Shown: in pieces, positions 1 through 12,500 of the stretch
Layout of the letters: every line of letters begins with the position of its first letter
How positions within the stretch are numbered: the first letter of the stretch is position 1
Origin: Puffinus mauretanicus
Lineage: Eukaryota > Chordata > Aves > Procellariiformes > Procellariidae
Length of the DNA: 64,000 bases
NCBI GenBank assembly: GCA_023333565.1
Contig: JAJKFH010002364.1
Location: forward strand, 1,886,001-1,950,000
Reading direction: 5' to 3'
Notes under the pieces: model-generated
What the model was told of the DNA's origin: nothing
The model's database searches: none
What the model saw: only the letters and a program-made list of their open reading frames with translations
Program-made: the position numbers and the translations under genes

Positions 1-785
1 CTTCTGAGTGGTTTGCAATAGTATTGTACCTCATAGGAACTATGCAATGGCCAGGGACTGCAAAATGATAAGCAAGAAGTTTGAAAGATCAAGATGTAAG
101 GTGTGGAAAGGTTTTAATCTAAACTCTGTTTCTTTGATTTATTCTGATTCTTAGCTATGATTGTAAAAACAACAATAAATAGGGTTAATTAATGAGAATT
201 AACATTATAACAAATAAACATATTCTGTAATTCCAATAAGCCAAACAAAATATTTATGTAATGTTAATGAACTCTTCTAGTTAACTAATATGGTCGTTAC
301 CTTTCTTCTTTAATTTGAATTTCCAAAGTAGAATTCTAAAATTTTAGATAAACGTAAATGAGCGTAGCTGCATTCAAAGGCACTGGGGGCATCTTTTTTG
401 GTTGTTTAAAACCTCTGATTATAAAAGACCCCCTGACAGCTTTTAAAAAGTAGTGTAGTTTATACAGACATATTAATATGTGCAGTTGTCCATGTGATAA
501 GTTGCTTTGAGTGCACACACAGCTTATGTGTGCTGTGAGAATATTTGCTAAAGCCACCTCTGGCATTTCAGCATCCTCCCCTAGCAGCTGCAGACAGCAA
601 TTTGTTTAGTGGTGGTCAAGGGTAAGATAAGAAACTGTGTCTATCCTACCACAATGAATGGTATGAGTTTTAATCGGTGTTATCCCTGTATGAATACTTC
701 CAAGGTTTTGTTCGTAACATATTTTTATTATTTTCCTTATTTTAGAATTCTGTGTAGATGAAGTGATACTAACAAGGAAAGAGGC

Positions 786-816
<31 letters not shown>

Positions 817-3800
817 GGGTAGAGAGAGATGAAATTTGATCCCAAATAAAAAACACCAACTGAATATTCCTTTAATTTGTGATGGCTTCATAAAGATCAG
901 GTATCTGTCAGGGATGACATATAATTCAAATCTCCATCCCTTATGAGTAGCAGAACTTTAGAGATAATGAAATCTTCCTACCTTATGACCACCTATGTTA
1001 ATTTTGTTCACACACACATTTGTGCATGGAGAGGCATAGCAGAACTGATCCTGAAACACTGAAGCTGTTTGGAAGCAACGTGCCCAGACGTTGACTTGAA
1101 CCCTCTAGTCTGCAAGTCCATATGAAGTAAGCTTTGCAAAGTTCTGTTCCCTTAGCAGTGAAGCTTATTGTGCTTCCTGAGTAAAATACATGCAGTTTTT
1201 TTCATTATGAGCCCACTAGAGGGTAAGTGGGGAAATACTGTACTTGAACTGCTGGATTTTCCTGACAGTCTTGGAGAGTGTCTGTACTAATATAAATCAC
1301 ATACATTCGACTTGACTAAGATTCAGAAAACAGAAATTATTATATTTTTTCAGGAAAGTTGATGTCCATAATACTTGTTTATATTCTATCTCCGTTTTTT
1401 CAATTAAACTTAGTGAATCTGAAGTAGCTAGATTTTGTCTAAATCCACACAGCTGAGGAAACCTGTGCTTGCTCTTTCTCTGAATGTTCACTGAGGGGCT
1501 TTTATCTCCCCCTAATCCCACCATTTCTGTCAGGACATAATCTCTTTCTCAAATTTACATTTTAATTACAAGGCCAGCTGAACTAGCTAAAATCAATAAT
1601 GTCAGCATTCAGCAGCCTAACTTCAGCTGAAACCCCAGCCTCTCTCTTTCCTTCTATCGATTTATCTTGTGAACACGGTCTACTTTATTGCTTCAGGCAA
1701 ATAGGTGCCATTTGGTCAATTTAAACAAAAAAGGGGATTTGAACATTTTTATGATTCTTTCTAAAAGCTGCTATTGGAACAATTTGAACCCAGGTACTGT
1801 ACTTGTGTTAATAAAATACACAGAACGGCAGAATTCTTAAGAGGAATTTTACTTTTAAAACTGCACTTAATCCCATCTACGTCTTAAAAACAAAACGAAA
1901 AAACCCCACCCTGACATTGGGTACCATTCAGCTAGGGCTGTCTGCATGGTGACGCTTGTCTTTATCTTGGTAGCAAAAACTAATTTTATAAACAAGTATT
2001 TTTTTAAAAATCCACAGTAGAGGTGGTATTGCTGATGTCGTAGTGTATTTACCCTTAGACATTTTTCTGTTAATGGTTTAAAATAAGAAATCAATGGGAA
2101 AATATTTTGTTCTTGTAACTCTTAAGAATTCCTATATTGATCTTTTGGATGTGATTTTTATCTACCTAAATGTCACATTGTCCATTTATCTTTCTTGCCT
2201 TTTCTGTGTGTTGCTGACTGCTTGTCTCTGCTGTTCACATCCTCTCCCTCCCCAAGCAACGTCAGTGTAGTGAATGAGCAATTATGCTTTCTATAAACAT
2301 CATAGGAAAAATTGGAATAAAACTAGGGTTTCCTGAGAACTTTTAATACATATGCAGATATTCTCTCTGAAGAGGAAGAAAGGTGTGAGACACACATACT
2401 TGCTACCTTCTAACTTCAAGACAGTTTGTACATAGTACGCATACAAGTGCTCTCAAAACTGTTGCTTTAAACAATGCTTTTTAGAAAGGTATTCTTGTCC
2501 TTACAAAAAAAAAAAGAGAGAAAAAAGGCAATTTTAAATGCTAAATACAGTCTAAGCAATTCTTCATTACAGATAGTCTATCATATATTTCCTCAGCTAA
2601 CCTTGTTCATGCCAAAGGGCCTGTTTGTTCGTAACTGTTTCTGTCATAAAAGGAAGTTTACTTTTCTAAATCCTGATGATTCTAAAGTGTGGTTGTAACA
2701 GAATCTTTTAGGTTAACTCTGTTTCGCTTTGATACAAAGCACCTGAGAAGGGCTTTTTCCCTTTCTAGCCTATGACAGGAGCCGAGATGGGTCCCATCCT
2801 GCCCCCTTTCCAGATACATAAATTCAAGATGGCTCCCTTCAGTGAAATATTAAGTGCTGTTGAAAAAAAAACACTTTTCTGGAGGCACCAATATCCCTTT
2901 TGAATGGCAAGTCCCCAGCCTAATAAATGTCATGAGATCATTTCGTTTGCTATTTAGCCTAGATATTCCTCTGCTTAGTTCCATCCTATTATGCTTAATT
3001 ATAATTTCCCTTATTGCTGGTCCTTCCGCTAATTTTGAGGCCCTTTTCCAACTCACAGATTAGTCCTTTAAATGCCTTTTTTTTTTTTTTAAACAATGTT
3101 CTTTAAAGTCTTACTGACTTTGGGAAGTTAAATAACAAGGGGAAAGTGGTCTGTTCATCGCTTTCATTAGGGAATGTGATGTGGGCATGACTGAGTAAGG
3201 GAGCAGTACTGTCAGGCGTGCTCAGCAGCAGCAGCATCACCAGCCAACAGCAAGGTGGCCTGTGTCTGTCTACAGCTGGTAGGCAGGTTCTCACCTCCCA
3301 TCTGAGGACAGAAAAATGAAAAAGGGGTGATCCGTTTTTGCATCACAATCCACGCTAACTTCAATTCCTGGGAAGCATTGAACAGCTCGAGCAGCACTGT
3401 CTTTCAAGATGCACTGCCTTAGGAATGTGGGCTTTGGATTTGGGGTGTTTTCCAGAGAGCAGAACAGGGGGTCAAGGAGGAGCTAGATTTGACACTGGTT
3501 TCAGAGTGTGGTAAATGTCTTTTTGTCCACTCTGCAATGCTTGCTGCGTACGAACGTTCGGACAGTTGGGTACTTCCTGAAGTCTTTCGGGACAGCTGCA
3601 GGACTGGCACTACTGAAATACCCACTCTCAGATGTATGTTCCCTCCTGTGGGGTATCTACACATTACTCAAATATCCTTTTCTTAGGAAAGGTGGAATGC
3701 ATCAACCTGCCAGAGCTGGGTCTGGTCTCTCTATGGACATGGGAAAATACTATCACACACAAGTTGCATCACGGATGTACTTGCCTCCCCCTCAACTGTT

Positions 3801-6356
3801 TTGTTAGAATGGTCCACATTTCTCTTTGTTATACTCTGGATAAGCAGAAGGAATGTATTGAGTTGTCATGGGAGAGCGAGGAGAATACAGAGAAGTCTCT
3901 ATGAATGCTTACTAACTGCTGATGGCTAGTGCGCTCTTGTCCTCTTTCCTTCTCCAGATCCCATTTCCTTCCATCCCTTGTTTTGAAAGGGGAAGGTGGG
4001 CCATCTGCCACAGTTGTCATTACTGGCCCCTGCCCTGAATCGCCTTGCCCTCAAAACATTTTCCTTCATTCTTACCAGTATAAGCCATAGTAGAGAGACA
4101 TGGGGTGTCAGGTGGTCTTAGAAGAATCCTCATCCTTGAGAGTATTCTGGAGCTCGCTCTTCTCTCTGGAGTCAGCTGTATTCAGAAGATCGAGGAATGA
4201 CTGAAGTGGCCATTCGCTGTATGCAGCAAAACTTAAAGGCTACACAAGCCAGATCCAACTGGATGTCTGCTTTTGTTTCCCCTCTCCTTCTGAGGGGCTC
4301 CAGCTTTGTGGATTTTGAATTGGGATTGTCGGCTCCCTCCGAGGATGTCCAGGAACTAGGTTAAGCAGCGGGTTGACAGGGCATTCTTCTCAGCGCCCTG
4401 AGCTTGGAGCCTTGGAAAACGAGGAGGAGATGTCATTCCCTGCACAAGGACTCAGCTCCTGATCTAGGTACTTGGAAAGTTGAGACCCATATGTACCTAG
4501 GGGGTGGATCTAGAAGGTTGCCAGCTCAGCAACTTGACCTGTGGCTGGAATCAGGCAATGCCTTCTGTGTGGTTGCACCTCATAGGTTCCAGGGAATGTG
4601 TGGTACAAATGAGTCAAGGTTAGGATGAATTACTGGAAGACTTTATAAGGTGGAAAGAAGGGGTCAGGGCAAGTTGCTCTGATTTTGTTAGTGAAAAATA
4701 TGTTTTTCTCTGAAATAATATTTTGTGCACCAAAGCTACCTGCCACTACGGGTCTTGGAATTTCCCACTCAGAGGGCAGGTCATACCACATTAGCTTTTC
4801 CTTTTTTAGTTGATATCTTGTGATACATTTAGTGATTAGCAAAACAAATCAGCAAAGCAAGAATACTTCTGGATACAGCTTCAGGGCTGGCTACAAGTGG
4901 GCAGGAGACTAAAAGTCCCAATTAAATAATGGCTAAAACATGTCAGGTAAACTCAGGTTGCTTTTCATAAAAAGGCTGAGATAATTTGCTTAAAATTTGA
5001 GTCTTAAAAACCATGACTTTTTTGTGTTGATTTAGGTTTTTGTGGGGGTGGGGCCTTGCATTTCAATCAGTTCTTTTATAAAAAGGCTGAGGGGGCAAAT
5101 GTAGTCTATTGTGTTAGTGTGAGGGATTACATCTCTCCATTTTTAGCTGTCGTTGGCTGAAAAGTTCTTGTTACTATTGCCAGATAATAGAGTTGCTTCT
5201 CTAGCTCAGCGGGTAGAGGCATGTGCTGTCTAACTGCTCAGCCTATCTAATTGCATCATTACAGTCCGTGCTGACTGTCTAATCTAGCTGAATAAAGTAA
5301 TTAAGTTGCCCCACCACTGAGCTGCTGGTGCTGAACATCAGTGCCTGGTACTGCCTTGCAGTGGGCTTGTTCCTCAGGTGTAGCTCAGGCGTTTCCTGTC
5401 TCTTGAGCGTCGTCTGTGGGTATGCTCATTGCTTCTGCCAGCACTTGGATATTTTAGCTTGGCAAATTGTGCGTTTTAGTATCTGTGAAAGAAGAACATT
5501 CTCTAGATAATTCTGTTTGCGGATGTATTTAGGAATTGAAACTCAACTATTCTCAGTGGTGCTGCCCCTTAACAAATCAGGAAGAAAAAAAAAGAGGTAT
5601 TTTGTTTTATATTCTCAGCTCTGAAGGGTCACTATGGTAGCTGAGAATCATCAAAGACAGGGATGTGCCTCACACACCCTTTGTTTTTTCACCGGGTATG
5701 CTTCCCTGCCAGCTGTGCTGGGTGATGATGGTTCCCGTTCTCATCAGTCATGTGTTGCAGTGAATCCTCTGCCCAGAAGTCATTTCTCTTTGCCAGGCTG
5801 TAAGGGTTTTAGCAGGAGTTTTTGCTGAGACACCACAAAGAATTAATCTTAGCACACAGGAGGATATGGATGTATGCCTTTCCTTTTGCTTTCTACTGCT
5901 CTTAGATGTCTTTTGGGACTCCAGGTGTTAAACAGTAGTGCCAATAGTTCTTTTCTTCTATTTTACCTTGATATAACCTTGAGTACAGAAATGACATACC
6001 GGCAAGCGGATGTGACACTAGAAACTTATATACAAAAAGCAGTATTGCAGTTTAGGCAAACATGTATTGTTAAAATCCTTCTTTCCAAGGCGAAGTAACA
6101 TCATTCTTTGTTGTCACACCATGTCATACAAATTTAAAAGTTGGTTTGCTGTAGTTAGTTACTCAGTATGTTTCTGTTCCAAAATAAGAAGCATTTCACA
6201 GGCAGAAATATCATTCTGTCTTTGAGTGGGATTGATGTCTAATGCAAACTGAAAGCAGTGAGACATGTAATCAGCATCCTGAGCTGTTTGACCCCGCTGT
6301 GAAGGGTTGAGGGTGGGAGAAGTGAATCGCTCCTAAACATTTGAGTTTTTTTGCAG
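1..6356 (+). other. UVSSA intron (left part of window)
   Basis: No UVSSA coding block was found here by eye; in particular the exon with the acidic TFIIH-binding motif was searched for and not seen. The stretch is AT-rich intron-like DNA with a 28-base T run at 789-816, a tRNA D-arm look-alike near 5202-5219, and a repeated 14-mer ATAAAAAGGCTGAG at 4967 and 5078. Small undetected exons cannot be excluded. Confidence 0.65.
789..816. repeat. homopolymer T28
   Basis: An uninterrupted run of 28 T. It could be a simple repeat or the A-tail of an old retroposed sequence on the minus strand; the flanks show no recognisable element. Confidence 0.95.
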
Positions 6357-6534
6357 GGCTAGAACCCCAGTCACCTCCAAAAGCACCGGTGGGGAAGCCA
6401 TCAATAGGACCAGCTCCTCTGAGCTCCCGCGCCCAGCTGAAAAGTAATGAAGACGAACTTGATCCAACCTGTGCAGCTGCCACGCTGAAACTTATTAGAG
6501 ACAAACTACCAAAGTTACCACCTCCACATGCCAG
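6357..6534 (+). CDS. UVSSA: UVSSA internal exon (first one in window)
   Basis: The acceptor is a T-rich tract ending in TTGCAG at 6351-6356. The exon starts with two bases that finish a codon from an exon outside the window. It encodes a Pro/Ser-rich linker, then [21 protein letters not shown], which corresponds to the human DPTSAAAQLRQLRDHLP stretch. It ends in CCAG before GTTATC, splitting a Ser codon (AG/T). This linker is poorly conserved apart from the DPT...AAA block. Confidence 0.9.
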
Positions 6535-9500
6535 GTTATCTTTTTTTTTAATTCTTGTAGAAACCTCTTGCTTTTACTTGCATTTATTAGTCATGGAAGC
6601 GCACAGAAAAGCGCTCATGAACTAGGCAGGCTGCCAAGGCTGTCTTGGTTTCATTTCTTTTGGTTACAATTCTTTTACTTAGATGTACATTTACACTGCT
6701 TAATATTGGGGATCTTGTTAGTGATTGCACCAAGCTGTTAAGGAATCTTTTAGTACTCGGTTTAGGTTTTATGTGGTGTAAATGGTCCGTATGAAAAAAT
6801 AAAACATTTCCTTCTCTCCTAACAAAAAAACCCATTCCCGTTTATTGGAGTAATTTTTGGTTTGCAACTAAACAGAACATATCCTAATACTAAATTAGAA
6901 AGTAGTTTCAACCATCTCTTGGTTCCTAGTGACTTATGCTGGCAGTGCTGCCTGGAGGCGTGTTTTACTGATTCCAAACACGTATTTGTTGTCAATCCTA
7001 TTCAAAGCTTGGTGAAACTCCAGCCTTGTCTAGCATTTATCTATGATTTGGGGATAAGACTGGAGTACTCTGCTTACTGGTATGTTCCTGAAAAGACACT
7101 TCTGCATTGGCCATGAAAGCCTCTAAAACTTAGCAAACTGGAATGTAATCTCAGAAAGAGAAAGGGGTTTGCTTCATTAGAACTCTGGAGTTTGGAGTAT
7201 TCAGGTGTACATTTTTATTTTTAATCTTTAAAAAGTTAATGTTTCGGTAAGGTGACTAAGACCATTTGCAGCTCTATCAGTGAATAGCCAAGGTCTCCAT
7301 AGTAGAACTCTGTTTTTTAATGACTAATGAATTCTGTAATGGTGTTGCACAGTGAGTATTATAAGTCTGCAAGACGGAATTTTGTCAACAAAAACAAAGA
7401 CTTCACAATCTGTGTGACTGCCATGGGCATGAGTTTACAGAAGCAAGATCTTTCTAAAAATGGTTTGCCACATCAGTAGCTCTTGTTACAATACAGCGTG
7501 TATGATCCACTACTGCCCCCATTAGATCTCTAGGCTTCTACACCCACGGTATAATACATTTTATCTAGCTTTAGCTGAATGTGCAGTTAAGCTTCATAGT
7601 GCAGTACTTGGAGTGTGTGGTGTTATGGTCTGTATCCTTTCAAAAAAAAAGAAGAAAAGGACAACTCGGTAAAGGTAGTTGTAGTCCTAGATCTAAGATA
7701 ATATTAGCGTTAGTGTGAAAATCTAATGAAAAAAGAGAAAAAGTTGTTGTGATCATTGCTGTTCTGTATTGACTTGTCATCTATTTTCTCCAGTGACTCT
7801 GCAACTACTGAGCCAGCAGCTTTGGAAGAGCCTGACAGTAAGAGAAGAAAACTAGAAGAAAGAGCTAAAGCTCCCGTCATGCCTTTTGGATTAGATCTTC
7901 ACTACTGGGGACAGGATCAGCCAAATGCTGGGAAGATTCTCAAGTAATGCTCTTTTCTTTTAAGACAAATTAAACAAATATATAGATTTACTTGTCCTCA
8001 GAGGTCATGCAGTGGGGTGACTGCTATTTCTTTTGATAATTACTTTTCTTCTTTCCCTTGTGCTGTAGGACCCATAAACAAAGTCAGAAATTCTACCTTA
8101 AAATGTTATTTGTTTTGAGAAGATGTGATACTAATTAAATATCCTTTGATGCTTCAAAGCACATTTTTTCTGTCTTTCATGTATGTGTATTGTTTGCAGC
8201 ATGGCATCACTTATTCCAATTTAAATTGGTACCTCATTATGCAAAGTGCTATGCAAGTGCATGATAGACGGTCCCTCTGCTGGGGACTTTACAGTCTAAA
8301 TAAATAGCAGACAAGGTAGAGAAAGAAGGGGGAAGGTGTCAGGGGTGTTTTTCCTGACTTTACAGAGTGGTAACTGAGGAAATTGATATGCTTGTTCAGT
8401 CACACAAGAAATAGGTGGCAGTTACAGGATTTGAATTTGAGTATCTCACTTTCCATTCTTGTTGGGGTAGGTTCTGTTTCTTGGACATGAAGCATTGCTG
8501 GCTTGGGGAAAGCTTTAGCAATGCCTGGGAGAACAGATTGTGGGTATACATCAGAACTTGTTTCTAGCAGTCAGTTTTTAAAACTCCTTTTTAGCACCAG
8601 TATTTTTATATGAAAGTTGGGGTGCAAAGTCCTCCCGCTATGTATATATTTCATTTACGTCCACCAGAACTTTAGTATCAGTGTGTACCATACCTGGCTC
8701 AGAAAAGGCAAAAACCAGTGACTGGCTGGGTTGCAAATCAAACTCATATTCTCAGCAGTATTACTTTAACTTAGTTTGTTTTCTTACCAAAACAAACAAA
8801 AAAACCATCACAGTGTGAAGACAGTGTTTGCAGGAAAAAAAACAAGAGGAAAGTGTTGCCCCAAGTGTTACCCGATTCCATAAAATGTTGAATATGTTTT
8901 AAATTGTTGAAAGCCAGTGAAATTTGATACATAATAGTGCTTTAACACAGTCACTCCAAGCTTTGGATTCTGTCTGGCATGGTGTACGCTCTTCAAAGCC
9001 TATAAAATGGTTAAGATTTTCAGCAGGGCTTTAAGAAGCATTTGTCTGTGATAATGCCAAAAAGGTAGTAAGGCTTTATTTTACATTGCAAATGAGTTAT
9101 TCAAGTCATAAGTGAAATCAGAAGCATATTTCACTGCCTGTCTGCCTTGTGCTGTACTGTTTTATTTTTATGCTTTCCAATAAAATAGAGGGCACACTTC
9201 TGAACCTTATAGTCTATAACTACAGATATGCCAATCTAACTAAAGATAATTTAAGTAACTCTGCACACACAATACCATGGACCCCTGGATATAAAATATA
9301 TTTATTGAAAAATTAAGGTAGTCATTGGCCAACTCCTTTAACTTTTATATAGTTAGATGTCTCTATAAGATGCCTAGAAAAAAAAGCAAACCCAAAAACC
9401 AGATAACATGTATGGAATGTGTATGGAATTTGAATTTTTAAAAGCTGAGGTGGAAAGGTCTTTCCCCTTCACCTATTTAACACTACACTTACTTAATTAA

Positions 9501-12500
9501 AGCATTTACAATAAATTAAGATTTTGATAGTGAGAATGTAGCTACCAGGAAGATGATTTTCTAAAGAAGTTTTGTTTAGCTGGTAAATGGTGAACCGTTA
9601 CCTTCTCTAGAAGGTGACTTTTTACAAAAAGTTTGGGCCGAACCATTTTCCCCACTTCTGCCTTCACTCACACAATGCAGTAAGCTAGTTTAAGAACTCT
9701 TAAAATGAGTTTATAAAGCTGTAGTAGTACTTCTTTTTTTGGGAGGTGGTGTATACTGTGTAGAGACTGCTATGCCAGCTTAACCAGCTATTTTGGATAC
9801 CATGGACCTTCCAAACTCATCTACTCTCCTCCTTGAATTAAATTAGCTTACTCTTGGGATCAGAGTAAATTAGCTGGTGCAGCACTTTTTATGACTGTGA
9901 CTAGGATATTTGAATTAGCTCATTTAGCGCTTGCTCCAGGATCTCTGTATACATCATGCTGGTTTTAGAATTTATATTTACTCAAGCTTTTGATAAGCTT
10001 CCCATCATCTTGGGAACGAAGTTGATATAAATTTGTTGAAAGAGCGCAACATTTCTCTAGGAGCTGGACTTTCTTTTAGATTTCAGTTAACCACGTATAG
10101 CTATGTAATTTCCATTAAAGCGTTTTTTGTCTAGATCCTTCTATGAGTGTGAGCGAGGTGTTGATCTTCTAGTTGATTATCTGTTCCCCTTTTGATCCTT
10201 CTTACAAAAAGGTTTTACTTGTCACATGCTTCATTTTTTCAAACAAAGATCTCATGTTCAGCCTTCTTAAAGCATTGCTTAAATTACAACAGCAGGAAAT
10301 CAGAAAACTTTGGGATTTAGCACTGTTTTGTTCTTTTCTCACCCTCTTGTAAGTCATGCTGGGAGAAAATAATTTATATGCTTGTAGAAAACAGTAATAT
10401 TCATTAATATGTGTGCAGGATTCACAGCTGTTTTCAGTCTAGTTCCCAAATACTGATCAATGATATATAGAGTAAAACATAATTTTAATTTCCTTGAGAT
10501 TTGTTCGATGCAGATTTTTTGAGGGGGAAGTAAAAATATTAAATAGAACTTTTTCCTAATTGGAAAGGTTGGCATGCACAACTGTTAAATGTTTCCTCAT
10601 TCTCATGTAACTGTAATTTGATAATTTAGAGGAGGAGGGGAGTTCAGGCCACCAAAGGACATGAGAACTTTACTAAAAGATTCTGTAAGACTACTTTGCA
10701 CATAGAAATCCTGCATGGTGTCTTTTTAGGAATGCTTTCTCCTCCTTGTGTCCGTAAGGTTAGTAACACGGAGCTAGCAGTCAGTCTTGTTTTCAGGATT
10801 CTATTAAAACTAAGCTAATAAGAAATCTATTTCATTCTTTTATTTACTGTCTATTGTACAATCTTGCAACAGAATTTCTGAAGCTGAAATACTGTACCAT
10901 TCAAATGTTTGACTAAAGTCATATTGGTATATTATAAAGATTCTTAGAGCTTTTTTATTTAGGCTATGGTTTGCAGAACTGTGTGATTGAAAACTTTTTT
11001 TTTTAAAACCAAAAATTGTGGAAACATATTACTAGGTTTAATGTTGAACTAGCCTCCACTAACTCTTTTGCCTTTATCCCCTAATTTATCAGAAGAAAGT
11101 TACTTATTTAGAATTTTTCTGGCACTAGCGAGGTACATTTGATGAAGAAATTATTGGATAGCATGAATCTCTAACAAGGATTTTAGTTGTTAAACATTTT
11201 TCTGATGATTTGGCCAGTCATGGAATGGCTTCAAAATTGTCTGATCCTTTTTTAATGTAGTTGTGATCTCTTTACATGGTTTTAAATCGTCAACTATTGC
11301 AGTAAAACCAGCAGCTATATATATTGTAGGTTACTAAGGTCAGATAATTTCCTCCACTTTTTTTTTTTTCCTTGTCATCTGCTGAAAACTTGCTTAGATA
11401 AAATCCATCAAAACTCTTCAGGCCCGCTAAAGTAATTCTTTAAGTATTGGCTTATGTGCTTTGCTGAACTGAGATCGTTGTGATTAGTGAAGCCAGCGTT
11501 CACGTATATATGGCTCTGCAGTCTACAGAAGGCAAAGTCTCAGAAGTAGGAATGACACCCAAGGATATTAATGAGTGAGGGGAATTGGATATGGATAGAG
11601 AAAATCCTCTCAAATCAGTCTGGGACCGATTGGGTGGAAGAGCTATATGGAAGAAAGGGATTGTAAAGTGTCCTTTATGAATTTTAAGTCCTTATCAAGA
11701 CATCTGTCATCTAGGTATCTCCATTTTGCTTGTAATAAGCAGCAGACATGCAGGCTGGAATTTTTTTTTTGTTAGTTTAGCTGTATTTTTTCTCTTTAAC
11801 TTCATATTTCCTTAAATTTGGGATGGGATTGTTGTTGTTTAACCTCAGATGTCTTGAAGTTAGATATCTAAGCTTAATCTGGTCACCCTAATTTCTTTTC
11901 ATGATTAGGAGAAAGTAACATTTACCATCGGAGGGAAAGTCATTGTGTCCTAATATTAGCATCTAAAATGAGTCAGGTGATTTCTCTCTGGGGTTGCCTG
12001 TTTCTCATTATAGACTATTGGCAGCCTAAGATGGCTAAAATGAAATTATATGAATACTGTTGAGAAAATCTGAAAATACTACACCATTCAAGGGTCCTTG
12101 CTGCCCTTCCCTCCCACTCCCCACGTCCGCTGGCATGGTAGTAATCTTTACACCAGATTAATGAAGAACCTATTTGCCTATATGTGCCTGTAAATATAGG
12201 TAAGATCTCTAATTTTAAAATGGATTTTCAATGGATGAGCTTAATTTCTTAGAGGAACATCCATAAGTTTCTCAGACTTAGGGACGCTGTATAGGAGAAC
12301 CTGGAAGAAAGAATCTCTATAAGGCTCAGCTGATCGTTTGCTCTCTTCCTTGCTCCAAGCATATTGCAACATACTCTGATTTCAGCTTCTGCTTCTCTGC
12401 TGCTACAGGCGTACAGCTACCAGGAATAAGATCAGACAAGTTAAGATCAAACTGTTTCCTCCCTGGCCTATCTTCTGTGTTTAATCGTAGAAGTATTTTG

